A stretch of 64,000 nucleotides of DNA, from contig NZ_CP090953.1 of assembly GCF_021513175.1 (NCBI RefSeq), forward strand, positions 806,001 through 870,000, read 5' to 3'. The stretch comes from Sphingomonas sp. S2-65. GTDB lineage: Bacteria; Pseudomonadota; Alphaproteobacteria; Sphingomonadales; Sphingomonadaceae. This document shows, piece after piece, positions 8,680-17,421 of this stretch. The translations under genes and the position numbers were made by a program. The notes beneath the pieces are model-generated. The model was not told the DNA's origin. It did no database searches and saw nothing but the letters and a program-made list of their open reading frames with translations. Every line of letters begins with the position of its first letter. Positions within the stretch are counted from its first letter, which is position 1.

Positions 8680-10809
8680 TCAGTGGCCGGGTGCGAACGG
8701 GAAGCTTTGCGCCTTGTACCAGTCGAGCGGATGCTCGGGCTGGGCGGTGCCGGCCGGCAGCGGACGGCCGCTGATCGACTGGAAATAGGCGATGCTGGCG
8801 TCGCGCCACCACCGGGCCTCGCGCTCCTGGACGTTGAGGAAGGCGGCGGTCTGCTCCCAGCGCTCGGCATCGACATGGGGGCGCAGCGCGTCCCATTGCC
8901 GGCGCATCGTCCCCACCGCGGTCACGCCGCGATCGTAGCGGCGCACCAGCGTGTCCCACAGCGTCGACCCGTCGGCCATGCGCCGGTCCCACGCGACATG
9001 GTGGAACCACAGCAGCAGGTCCTCCCCGGTCTTGCCGGGGTCGGCGAAGCGGCGCGCGACCGGCGGGGCATATTGCGCGACTGCGTTGCTGCCGGTGCGG
9101 GTGCGGTCGAAGCCGATGCCGCTCGCGTTGGCGCGGTGGTAATAGGTCGGGTTCCACTCGGGGCGCGCCAGATCGGACACCCACGGCCCCGGGCCATAAT
9201 GATGGCCGGTCGCCATCAGATGGGCGAGGCCGAGCGGCGTCATGTAGTCCACCGCTGCCTGGCGCGAGCCCATCATCATCTCGACGGCCGGCCGGACGAA
9301 GGTGGGGTCGGGCGTGAAGGTGAGCCCCGCCCATTCGGTGGCGATGGCGCGTGGGTCCGCGGTCGGGTTCCAGGCGAGCCGGCCGAACGCGTACCAATTG
9401 GCCTGGTCGAAGGTCGAGCCCGACCAGTCGCGGTCGCGGCCGATATTGGCGACCCCGGCGATGCCCGACAGGCGGTGCCCGTCGAGCGATCCGTCGACGA
9501 CCCTGGCCACGGTCGAGCCGCGGCCCTTGGCGAAGGTGTCGGCCTCCAGCGTCTCGGCGAACAGCGTGCCGAGATAGACGAGGTGCGTGGAGAAGCCGAG
9601 ATATTCCTTGGTGATCTGGAACTCGATCATCATCGGCGTCTTGGGCATCGCGCCGAACAGCGGGTGGAACGGCTCGCGCGGCTGGAAGTCGATCGCGCCG
9701 TTCTTGACCTGCACCAGGACATTGTCGGCGAACTTGCCGTCGACCGGCTTGAACTCGCTATAGGCCTGCTTGGCGCGATCCTCCGGGTCGGTCTCGGCAT
9801 AGACGAAGGCGCGCCACATCACGATGCCGCCATGCGGCGCGACCGCGGCGGCGAGCGCGTTGGCGCCGTCGGCATGGCTGCGGTGATAGTCGCGCGGGCC
9901 CGGCTGGCCCTCGCTGTTGGCCTTGACCAGGAAGCCGCCGAAATCGGGAATGGTGCGGTAGATCTCGTCGGCCTTGGCCTTCCACCAGGCGCGCACCGCC
10001 GGGTCGAGCGGGTCGGCGGTCTTGAGGCCCCCCAGCTCGATGGGCGCGGAGAAGCGCGCGGAGAGATAGACCTTGATGCCGTAGGGGCGCAGGGTGTCGG
10101 CCACCGCGGCGGCCTTGGCGATATACGGCGCGGTCAGGCTCTCGGCCTTGGCGTTGACGTTGTTGAGCACGGTGCCGTTGATGCCCAGCGAGGCGTTGGC
10201 GCGGGCATAGTCGATGTAGCGTGGGTCCTTCGCGTCGGGCAGCCGCCACCAGTCCCAGATCGACTGGCCGGCATAGCCGCGCTCGACGCTGCGATCGAGA
10301 TTGTCCCAATGGTTGAGGATGCGCAGCTTGACCTTGGGGCGGTCGGTGACATTCAGGCGGTCGAGCGGCTGGCAAAGCTGCAGGCGGCGGATGAGCGCGA
10401 AGGCGCCGTAGAGGACGCCGGCGGGGCGGCTGGCGGCGATCACTGTGACCGGCCGGCCGGCGACCGTGGCGCTGCGCAGGAGATAGCCTTCGTCGCCGAG
10501 CCCGGCGAGCGGGAGGCCGAGCGCGGCCACCTGGGGCGAGCGGGCGGTGCCGATGACGATCGCGCCCTGCCCGCCTTCCCGCGGATTGGCGCGGAGCCCG
10601 GCAAGCGCGCGCTCGAGCTCCTGGGCGGCGACGCGGATGGTGGGGTCCTGCTCCTGCGCGGCGACCGCGCCCGGCAGCGCGGCGGCCTGCGCGGCGGGTA
10701 GCGGGCGATAGCGGAGCCAGAGGTCGTAGCCGTCCTCGGCCGAGGCCGGCGCGGCGCCGAGCATCAAGGCGAGAACCACGGCACATCGTGCGACCAGTCG
10801 ACGCATCAT
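8680..10809 (-). CDS. aguA: GH67 alpha-glucuronidase
   Basis: A 709-residue alpha-glucuronidase that removes (4-O-methyl)-glucuronic acid from the non-reducing end of aldouronic acids made from glucuronoxylan. A signal peptide (residues 1-24, ending APASAEDG) places it in the periplasm. The catalytic region is recognisable: the acid Glu300 in FLVKANSEGQPG, Asp374 in GAIDFQPREPFHPLFG, and Glu402 in EFQITKEYLG. The 28-residue spacing of the last two equals that of the Asp364/Glu392 pair in Geobacillus AguA. The length is normal. AAAGGAGAG precedes two adjacent ATGs (10809 and 10806); the second has the better spacing. It diverges from the GH3 gene across a shared LacI-type operator. Confidence 0.96.
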   Translation of the reverse strand: MMRRLVARCAVVLALMLGAAPASAEDGYDLWLRYRPLPAAQAAALPGAVAAQEQDPTIRVAAQELERALAGLRANPREGGQGAIVIGTARSPQVAALGLPLAGLGDEGYLLRSATVAGRPVTVIAASRPAGVLYGAFALIRRLQLCQPLDRLNVTDRPKVKLRILNHWDNLDRSVERGYAGQSIWDWWRLPDAKDPRYIDYARANASLGINGTVLNNVNAKAESLTAPYIAKAAAVADTLRPYGIKVYLSARFSAPIELGGLKTADPLDPAVRAWWKAKADEIYRTIPDFGGFLVKANSEGQPGPRDYHRSHADGANALAAAVAPHGGIVMWRAFVYAETDPEDRAKQAYSEFKPVDGKFADNVLVQVKNGAIDFQPREPFHPLFGAMPKTPMMIEFQITKEYLGFSTHLVYLGTLFAETLEADTFAKGRGSTVARVVDGSLDGHRLSGIAGVANIGRDRDWSGSTFDQANWYAFGRLAWNPTADPRAIATEWAGLTFTPDPTFVRPAVEMMMGSRQAAVDYMTPLGLAHLMATGHHYGPGPWVSDLARPEWNPTYYHRANASGIGFDRTRTGSNAVAQYAPPVARRFADPGKTGEDLLLWFHHVAWDRRMADGSTLWDTLVRRYDRGVTAVGTMRRQWDALRPHVDAERWEQTAAFLNVQEREARWWRDASIAYFQSISGRPLPAGTAQPEHPLDWYKAQSFPFAPGH

Positions 10810-10844
10810 CTCTCCTTTGGCGGCCGCCGCTTCGTGGCGCAGCC

Positions 10845-10882
10845 TTGACAATTTCGGCATGGCTATCATGGTAGCGTTACCA
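10845..10882 (+). promoter_or_regulatory. GH67/GH3 divergent promoter with LacI-type operator
   Basis: TTGACA (10845-10850), an 11-base spacer and GCTATCAT (10862-10869) resemble the alphaproteobacterial housekeeping promoter facing the GH3 gene. Directly on its downstream edge sits TGGTAGCGTTACCA (10869-10882), with perfect TGGTA/TACCA arms. A repressor here would block the GH3 promoter, and the site is also 60 bases upstream of the divergent GH67 start. Confidence 0.65.
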
Positions 10883-10938
10883 ATGACAAGGCGGCCCGAG
10901 CCGCCGTGCGGCCGGAAGTGCCGAAGGAGAGGATATCG

Positions 10939-13341
10939 ATGGCTACCCGCGAATTTTCGGGGCTGCGCCCCAGCCGCCGCGCGCTGCTCGGCTGGCTCGG
11001 CTCGGCATCGGTCGCCGCGCTGCATCCCGCCGTCGCCCGCGCCGCCGCCGGCCCGGTCTACAAGGACGCACGCGCGCCGGTGGACCTGCGGGTACGCGAC
11101 CTGCTCGGGCAAATGACGCTCGAGGAGAAGGTCGGCCAGATCATCTCGCTATGGGGGACCAAGTCGCAGATCATGGCCGAAGGCGGGCTCGACTTCGACG
11201 CGGCCAAGGCGAGCGCCAACTATCCCCACGGCTTCGGCCAGGTGACGCGTCCGTCGGACCGGCGCGGGGGACCGCAGATCGCCGCGGTGGCCGGGGACAC
11301 CGGCGCGCGCTGGCGCGGCGGCGCTTCCACCATCGCGTTCGTCAACGCGGTGCAGCGCTGGGCCACGCAAAAGACACGGCTGGGCATCCCGGTGATCTTC
11401 CACGAGGAATCGCTGCACGGATACATGGCGCCCGACGCGACCATGTTCCCGCAGGCGATCGGCATGGCCGGCAGCTTCGACCGCGAACTGATGCACGACG
11501 TGCAGGCAGTGATCGGCCGCGAAGTGCGCGCGCATGGCAGCCACCTGGCGCTGTCGCCGGTGGTGGACATCGCCCGCGATCCGCGCTGGGGACGCATCGA
11601 GGAGACGTTCGGCGAGGATCCCTATGTCTGCGCCGAGATGGGCGTGGCGGCAGTGCGCGGGCTGCAGGGCGACGGCACGACGCTGGCGCCGGGCAAGGTG
11701 TTCGCGACGCTCAAGCACATGACCGGGCACGGCCAGCCTCAGGCGGGCAACAATATCGGCCCCGCGCCGATCGCCGAGCGCGAGTTGCGCGAGCATTTCT
11801 TCCCGCCGTTCCGGGCGGTGGTGGAGCGCACCGGCATCGCCGCGGTGATGCCGTCCTATAACGAGCTGGACGGCGTGCCGAGCCATGGCAACAAATGGCT
11901 GCTGACCGACGTCCTCCGCGGCGAATGGGGCTTTCAGGGCGCGGTCGTCAGCGATTACGGCGCCGTCGAGGAACTCGCGACCATCCACCACGTCACGGCC
12001 GACAAGGAGGAGAGCGCCCGCGCCGCGCTGGCAGCCGGCGTCGACAGCGAACTGCCCGACGGCAATGCCTTCCGCACGCTGGTGGCGCAGGTTCGCGACG
12101 GCCGCGTGGCGCAGGCGGCGGTGGACGCGGCCTGTGGACGCATCCTGGCGCTCAAATTCCGTGCCGGACTATTCGAGAACCCCTATGCCAATGCGCGCAC
12201 TGCCGACCGCCTGACCGGCAATGCCGAAGCCCGTGCGCTGGCGCTGAAGGCCGCGCACCGTTCACTGTGCCTGCTCACCAATGACGGCACTCTGCCCCTG
12301 GCTCCCGGTGCGCATAAGCGGGTCGCAGTGATCGGCCCGAATGCGGCGGTCGCGCGGCTGGGTGGCTATTCGGGTCAGCCGCGCGTGGCGATTTCGCTGC
12401 TCGAGGGCATTCGCGCCAAGCTGCGCGGCAAGGCCGAAGTCGTTCATGCGCAGGGCGTGTTCATCACGCGTTCCGAGGACCGGTCTGCGGATGCCGTGGA
12501 CCTGGCCGATCCCGCCGAGAACCGCCGCCTGATAGCAGAGGCGGTGGCGGTCGCGCGCGGCGCCGATGTCGTCATCCTGGCGATCGGCGACACCGAACAG
12601 ACCAGCCGCGAAGGCTTTGCCAAGAACCATCTGGGCGACCGCACCAGCCTGGACCTGGTCGGCGAGCAGAACGAATTGTTTGACGCGCTTCACGCGGCCG
12701 GCAAGCCGATCGTCGTATGCGCGATCAACGGCCGACCGCCGAGCTGGCCCAACGTGGTGGCGAAGGCCAATGCCGTGCTCGGCTGCTGGTATCCCGGCCA
12801 GGAAGGCGGCACCGCGATGGCGGACGCGCTTTGGGGAGACGTCAATCCCGGCGCCAAGCTGCCGGTGACGGTCGCCCGCAATGTCGGCCAGCTGCCGCTT
12901 TATTACGACGCGAAGCCCAGCGTCGGGCGCGGCTATCTGTTCGACACCGCCAGCCCGTTATTCCCGTTCGGCCACGGCCTGAGCTACACCAGCTTCGAGA
13001 TGAGCGCCCCTGTCCTGTCGCAGCCGCGCATCGGCCGCGAAGGATCGGTCGAGGTGACGGTGACGGTCCGCAATACCGGCCAGCGCGCCGGCGACGAAGT
13101 GGTGCAGCTATACCTGCACGACGAAGTCGCCAGCGTCACGCAGCCGGTCAAGAAACTGGTCGGGTTCCAGCGGGTGACGCTCGCTCCCGGCGAAAGCAGG
13201 GCGGTGCGGATCACGCTCGACCGGAACGCCTTCTCACTGTGGAACCGCAGCCTCGAGGAAGTGGTCGAGCCCGGCCGCTTCACAATCATGGCCGGGCCGA
13301 ACTCGGCCGATCTCAAGTCGGCGGCGCTGGAGATCGCCTGA
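10939..13341 (+). CDS. GH3 beta-glycosidase (beta-xylosidase/beta-glucosidase)
   Basis: An 800-residue family 3 glycoside hydrolase. The ATG at 10939 follows AAGGAGAGG with good spacing, which is why I prefer it to the in-frame ATG at 10906. A twin-arginine-like leader ([10 protein letters not shown], then an Ala-rich stretch to ARAAAG) suggests Tat export. The N-terminal barrel holds [24 protein letters not shown] and the nucleophile Asp339 in [11 protein letters not shown]. The second alpha/beta domain and a C-terminal fibronectin-like domain (from about residue 690, [18 protein letters not shown]) complete the usual three-domain form. With GH67 and GH43 next to it, a beta-xylosidase role is likely, but substrate cannot be read from sequence. 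Its stop overlaps the ManD start. Confidence 0.92.
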   Translation: MATREFSGLRPSRRALLGWLGSASVAALHPAVARAAAGPVYKDARAPVDLRVRDLLGQMTLEEKVGQIISLWGTKSQIMAEGGLDFDAAKASANYPHGFGQVTRPSDRRGGPQIAAVAGDTGARWRGGASTIAFVNAVQRWATQKTRLGIPVIFHEESLHGYMAPDATMFPQAIGMAGSFDRELMHDVQAVIGREVRAHGSHLALSPVVDIARDPRWGRIEETFGEDPYVCAEMGVAAVRGLQGDGTTLAPGKVFATLKHMTGHGQPQAGNNIGPAPIAERELREHFFPPFRAVVERTGIAAVMPSYNELDGVPSHGNKWLLTDVLRGEWGFQGAVVSDYGAVEELATIHHVTADKEESARAALAAGVDSELPDGNAFRTLVAQVRDGRVAQAAVDAACGRILALKFRAGLFENPYANARTADRLTGNAEARALALKAAHRSLCLLTNDGTLPLAPGAHKRVAVIGPNAAVARLGGYSGQPRVAISLLEGIRAKLRGKAEVVHAQGVFITRSEDRSADAVDLADPAENRRLIAEAVAVARGADVVILAIGDTEQTSREGFAKNHLGDRTSLDLVGEQNELFDALHAAGKPIVVCAINGRPPSWPNVVAKANAVLGCWYPGQEGGTAMADALWGDVNPGAKLPVTVARNVGQLPLYYDAKPSVGRGYLFDTASPLFPFGHGLSYTSFEMSAPVLSQPRIGREGSVEVTVTVRNTGQRAGDEVVQLYLHDEVASVTQPVKKLVGFQRVTLAPGESRAVRITLDRNAFSLWNRSLEEVVEPGRFTIMAGPNSADLKSAALEIA

Positions 13342-14552
13342 TGCCCCGGATCACCGCCGCGCGCGTCATCGTCACGTGCCCCGGACGCAATTTCGTCACG
13401 CTGAAGATAGAGACCGATGAAGGCGTATACGGGCTGGGCGACGCGACGCTGAACGGGCGCGAGCTGGCAGTCGCGAGCTACCTTGCCGACCATGTCGCGC
13501 CGTGCCTGATCGGGCGCGATGCGCACCGGATCGAGGATGTCTGGCAGTATCTCTACAAGGGCGCCTATTGGCGGCGCGGCCCGGTGACGATGGCGGCGAT
13601 CGCTGCCGTCGACACGGCGCTGTGGGACATCAAGGGCAAGATCGCGAACCTGCCGGTGTACCAGCTGCTCGGCGGCGCCAGCCGCGAAGGGTGCATGGTC
13701 TACGGCCATGCCAATGGCCGCGACGTCGAGGAGACGCTGGACGACGCTCGCCGGCATGTCGAGCAAGGCTATAAGGCTGTCCGGCTCCAGTCTGGCGTCC
13801 CGGGGCTCGCCGCGACCTATGGCGTCGCCAAGCACGGCCAACGCTACGAGCCGGCTGATGGCGACCTGCCGACCGAAAGCCTGTGGTCGACATCGAAGTA
13901 TCTGCGTTCGGCCCCTGCCCTGTTCGAGGCGGGCCGCGAGGCGCTTGGCTGGGACGTGCACCTGCTCCACGACGTCCATCATCGGCTGACGCCGATCGAG
14001 GCGGCCCGGCTCGGCAAGGACATGGAGCCCTATCGGCTGTTCTGGATCGAGGACGCGGTTCCGGCCGAGAACCAGGCCAACTTCCGGCTGATCCGTCAGC
14101 ACACCACCACGCCGCTTGCAGTCGGTGAGGTGTTCAATTCGATCTGGGATGCCAAGCAGCTGATCGAGGAACAGCTGATCGACTATATCCGCGCTACGGT
14201 GGTCCATGCCGGGGGCATCACCCACCTGAAGCGGCTGGCGAGCTTCGCGGCGATCCACAATGTCCGCACCGGCTGCCACGGCGCCACCGACCTGTCGCCG
14301 GTGTGCATGGCGGCGGCGCTGCATTTCGGACTGTCGGTGGCCAATTTCGGCATCCAGGAGTTGATGCCGCACACCGCCGAGACCGACGCGGTGTTCCCCC
14401 ATGGCTACAGCTTCGCCGACGGGCTGATGCACCCGGGCGATGGCCCCGGGCTGGGCGTCGACATCGATGAGACGCTTGCCGCCAGGTACGAGTACAAGCG
14501 CGCCTATCTACCCGTGAACCGGCTCGAGGACGGGACCGTCTGGGACTGGTGA
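13341..14552 (+). CDS. manD: D-mannonate dehydratase, ManD type
   Basis: A 403-residue enolase-superfamily enzyme that converts D-mannonate to 2-keto-3-deoxygluconate in hexuronate catabolism. The key residues align with Novosphingobium aromaticivorans ManD at a constant offset of one: metal ligands Asp211, Glu237 and Glu263, and catalytic Arg148, Tyr160 and His213 (known as 210, 236, 262, 147, 159, 212). The start overlaps the GH3 stop (TGATG at 13339-13343). It acts in the cytoplasm, downstream of glucuronate released by GH67. The isomerase and oxidoreductase that make mannonate (UxaC, UxuB) are not in the window. Some ManD-like proteins act slowly or on gluconate, but this residue set is that of the efficient mannonate enzymes. 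Confidence 0.93.
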   Translation: MPRITAARVIVTCPGRNFVTLKIETDEGVYGLGDATLNGRELAVASYLADHVAPCLIGRDAHRIEDVWQYLYKGAYWRRGPVTMAAIAAVDTALWDIKGKIANLPVYQLLGGASREGCMVYGHANGRDVEETLDDARRHVEQGYKAVRLQSGVPGLAATYGVAKHGQRYEPADGDLPTESLWSTSKYLRSAPALFEAGREALGWDVHLLHDVHHRLTPIEAARLGKDMEPYRLFWIEDAVPAENQANFRLIRQHTTTPLAVGEVFNSIWDAKQLIEEQLIDYIRATVVHAGGITHLKRLASFAAIHNVRTGCHGATDLSPVCMAAALHFGLSVANFGIQELMPHTAETDAVFPHGYSFADGLMHPGDGPGLGVDIDETLAARYEYKRAYLPVNRLEDGTVWDW

Positions 14553-14595
14553 GCCGACGCTCGGCAAGTGCTTGCCGGGGGCGAATTGTGCGTTA

Positions 14596-14609
14596 TGGTA
14601 GCGCTACCG
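14596..14609 (+). promoter_or_regulatory. LacI-type operator upstream of the GH43 gene
   Basis: TGGTAGCGCTACCG contains the perfect 12-bp palindrome GGTAGCGCTACC with the central CG expected for LacI-family sites. It lies 55 bases before the GH43 start and marks this gene as part of the same regulon although it is separated from ManD by 111 bases. Confidence 0.65.
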
Positions 14610-14663
14610 AACACTTGCGCAGGCCGCAAAGATGGCCGCGCACCAGGAGAAGGACGTACACTC

Positions 14664-15752
14664 ATGTCTCGCCTTAGCGCCCTTGCCGCGATCACGCTGT
14701 CGCTTGCCGGCGGCACTGCCCTTTACGCCCAGACCGCGCGCCAGGATGGCGACGCCACGCCGCCGCCGAACGCGCGCTATCTGTCGCAGCCGCTGACGCG
14801 CGAGATCTTCACCGCCGATCCCTCCGCGCATGTCTTCAACGGCCGCATCTATGTCTATCCCAGCCACGACATCGAATCCGGCGTGCCGGACGATGACCTG
14901 GGCACCCAATACGCGATGCGCGACTACCGGGTGCTGTCGATGGACCGGATCGGCGGCAAGGTGACGGTGCACCCCGTCGCGCTGGACGTGAAGGACGTGC
15001 CTTGGGCGTCGAAGCAGATGTGGGCGCCCGACGCCGCCTACAAGAACGGCACTTATTATCTCTACTTCCCCGCCCGAGATCCGCAGGGCGTGTTCCGCAT
15101 CGGCGTCGCGACCTCCAAGTCGCCGACGGGCCCGTTCAAGGCCGAACCCGAGGCGATCCGCGGCAGCTTCTCGATGGACCCGCAGGTGTTCACCGACAGC
15201 GACGGCCAGAGCTACATGTATTTCGGCGGCATCTGGGGCGGCCAGCTCCAGCGCTGGGCGACCGGCAGCTATGACCCGAATGGCGGCGATACCGACCTGA
15301 AGCAGGACGACAAGCCGGCGCTGTCGGCCAAGATCGCGCGGCTGGACGGCACCATGAAGCAGTTCGCCGAAGCGCCGCGCGACGTGCAGATCCTCGACGA
15401 AGCCGGCAAGCCGATCCTGGGCGGCGATCACCAGCGCCGCTTCTTCGAAGGCAGCTGGACCTTCAAGCGCGGCAACACCTATTACTTCACCTACTCGACC
15501 GGCGACACGCACATGCTGGCCTACGCCACCGGCACCACCCCCTATGGCCCGTTCAAGTTCCGCGGCCATTTCCTGAAGCCGGTGCAGGGCTGGACCACGC
15601 ATCACTCGGTCACCCAGGTCGGCGGCAAATGGTACCTGTTCTACCACGACACCCAGCGCTCGGGTAAGAACTACCTCCGCAACGTGAAGGTTACGCCGCT
15701 GACCTTCAACGCGGACGGCACGATCCAGATGATCGACCCGTTCGTCCGCTGA
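14664..15752 (+). CDS. GH43 glycoside hydrolase, first type (complete copy)
   Basis: A 362-residue secreted family 43 glycosidase (beta-xylosidase / alpha-arabinofuranosidase group). A signal peptide ends near ALYAQ (residue 23). The five-bladed propeller shows the three catalytic acids: base Asp52 in FTADPSAHVF, Asp172 in SMDPQVF and acid Glu262 in RFFEGSW. GGAGAAGGA precedes ATG 14664. The GH35 gene follows after two bases. The left border of the 18.6 kb duplication falls in codon 54, so this is the only whole copy: the second copy (33419 on) lacks the signal peptide and Asp52. Which pentose linkage it cuts is not clear from sequence. Confidence 0.92.
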   Translation: MSRLSALAAITLSLAGGTALYAQTARQDGDATPPPNARYLSQPLTREIFTADPSAHVFNGRIYVYPSHDIESGVPDDDLGTQYAMRDYRVLSMDRIGGKVTVHPVALDVKDVPWASKQMWAPDAAYKNGTYYLYFPARDPQGVFRIGVATSKSPTGPFKAEPEAIRGSFSMDPQVFTDSDGQSYMYFGGIWGGQLQRWATGSYDPNGGDTDLKQDDKPALSAKIARLDGTMKQFAEAPRDVQILDEAGKPILGGDHQRRFFEGSWTFKRGNTYYFTYSTGDTHMLAYATGTTPYGPFKFRGHFLKPVQGWTTHHSVTQVGGKWYLFYHDTQRSGKNYLRNVKVTPLTFNADGTIQMIDPFVR

Positions 15753-15754
15753 CC

Positions 15755-17395
15755 GTGCGGACCCGCACGATCATGGCCGGGGCGGCGCTGGCCGCCGCCC
15801 TTGCCGCCGGCGCCGCCCGAGCCGATCCGCCCGTGCTGGTGCGCCACGGCACCGCCACCCAGCTGCACGTCCAGGGCAAGCCGATGCTGCTGATCGCGGG
15901 CGAACTCGGCAATTCGAGCGCGTCCAGCCCGGTCTATATGGAGCCGCACTGGCCGCGGCTGCGCGCGCTGAACCTCAACACCGTGCTCGCGCCGATCCAA
16001 TGGGACATGATCGAGCCGCGCGAGGGGCAGTTCGACTGGAGCAGCGTCAACACGCTGATCCGCTCGGCACGCGCCAACGACCTGAAGATCGTGGTGCTGT
16101 GGTTCGGCGCCTACAAGAACAGCATGTCGACCTATGTGCCCGAATGGGTGAAGCGCGACGCGACGCGCTTTCCCCGCGCGCAGCGGCCCAACGGCCAGGG
16201 CGTCGAGATCCTGTCGGCGCATTCGCCCGAGATGATCGCCGCCGACGCGCGCGCCTTCGCCGCGCTGATGGCGCACATCCGCGCGACCGACGAACGCCAG
16301 CACACCGTGGTGATGACTCAGGTCGAGAACGAGATCGGCATGCTGCCGGTCGCGCGCGATTACGGCCCGCTGGCGCAGGCGGCTTGGCGCGAGCCGGTGC
16401 CGGCCGCGCTTACCCGCTACCTTTCCGAGCATCGCGCGTCGCTGGTGCCCGAGATGAAGCAATTGTGGGAGGATAACGGCGCCCGCACCAGCGGCAGCTG
16501 GACCGAGCTGTTCGGGCGCGGCGACGCCGCCGAGGAAGTGTTCACCGCGTGGCATTATGCGCGCTTCGCCGACGCGCTCACGCGCGCGGGCAAGGCGGCG
16601 TATGCGATGCCGATGTACGTCAACGTGGCGCTAAACCGCCCGGGCCGCGCACCCGGCGAGTATCCGAGCGGTGGCCCGCTGCCGCACCTGATCGATGTCT
16701 GGAAGGCCGGCGCGCCGTCGATCGACCTGCTGGCGCCCGACATCTATTTCCCGAACTTCACGCACATCGTCGACCTTTATACCCGGCCCGACAACCCGCT
16801 GTTCGTGCCCGAGGCGAACAACGCCGACCGCTTCGACGTACCGGCCAACGCCTTCTACGCCTTTGGCCAGAAGGACGCGATCGGCTTCGGCCCGTTCTCG
16901 ATCGAGTCGATCGACGCGGAGGCGAACCATCCGCTTGGCGCCGCTTATGGCGTGCTGCGCCAGCTGAGCCCCTATATTCTCGACGCACAGGGCACCGGGC
17001 GGATTGCCGGGTTCAAGCCGCATGCGCTGTATGACGAAACGCTGGTCTATGAACCCCAGGTACGCACCATCGGGGGCTACCGGTTCACCGTCGCGTTTGC
17101 CGACATCATCGCCCCCAAGGCCGGGCCCGACACGGGCAAGGCCGGCGGCATGATCATCCAGATCGGCCCGGAGGAATATCTGGTCGCCGGGCGCGGGATC
17201 ACCGTGACGGCCAAGCCGGTCGGGCAAGGTCCGGCGCTCGCCGGATTCGCCACGGCCGAGGAAGGCGTGTTCGACGCCCAGGGACGCTGGGTGCGCGGCC
17301 GGCTGCTAAATGGCGACCAGACTCACCAGGGCCGGCACATCCGCCTGAACGACGAATGGCAGATCCAGCGGATCAAGCTCTACCGTTACGATTGA
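15755..17395 (+). CDS. GH35-like beta-galactosidase with DUF5597-type C-terminus (copy 1)
   Basis: A 546-residue secreted glycosidase of the family 35 group common in sphingomonads and caulobacters. The start is GTG 15755, two bases after the GH43 stop, or ATG 15773; both leave a signal peptide ending AARAD. The barrel shows PIQWDMIEPREGQFDWS, the acid/base Glu193 in QVENEIG and the likely nucleophile Glu353 in LFVPEANN. The C-terminal 180 residues form a beta-rich domain of the DUF5597 kind. Members of this group are usually called beta-galactosidases; in a xylan/arabinoxylan locus it may remove terminal galactose or another side-chain sugar. This copy is uninterrupted, unlike the one at 34347. 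Confidence 0.85.
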   Translation: MRTRTIMAGAALAAALAAGAARADPPVLVRHGTATQLHVQGKPMLLIAGELGNSSASSPVYMEPHWPRLRALNLNTVLAPIQWDMIEPREGQFDWSSVNTLIRSARANDLKIVVLWFGAYKNSMSTYVPEWVKRDATRFPRAQRPNGQGVEILSAHSPEMIAADARAFAALMAHIRATDERQHTVVMTQVENEIGMLPVARDYGPLAQAAWREPVPAALTRYLSEHRASLVPEMKQLWEDNGARTSGSWTELFGRGDAAEEVFTAWHYARFADALTRAGKAAYAMPMYVNVALNRPGRAPGEYPSGGPLPHLIDVWKAGAPSIDLLAPDIYFPNFTHIVDLYTRPDNPLFVPEANNADRFDVPANAFYAFGQKDAIGFGPFSIESIDAEANHPLGAAYGVLRQLSPYILDAQGTGRIAGFKPHALYDETLVYEPQVRTIGGYRFTVAFADIIAPKAGPDTGKAGGMIIQIGPEEYLVAGRGITVTAKPVGQGPALAGFATAEEGVFDAQGRWVRGRLLNGDQTHQGRHIRLNDEWQIQRIKLYRYD

Positions 17396-17421
17396 CCGGC
17401 GCGGTCGGCACAGCCTGTCCT

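Noticed and set aside
4926..8774. A 1282-codon plus-strand open frame
   Set aside because: It is the antisense shadow of the TonB receptor gene; its Arg/Ala/Asp-rich translation has no domain and high-GC codon bias keeps the opposite frame open.
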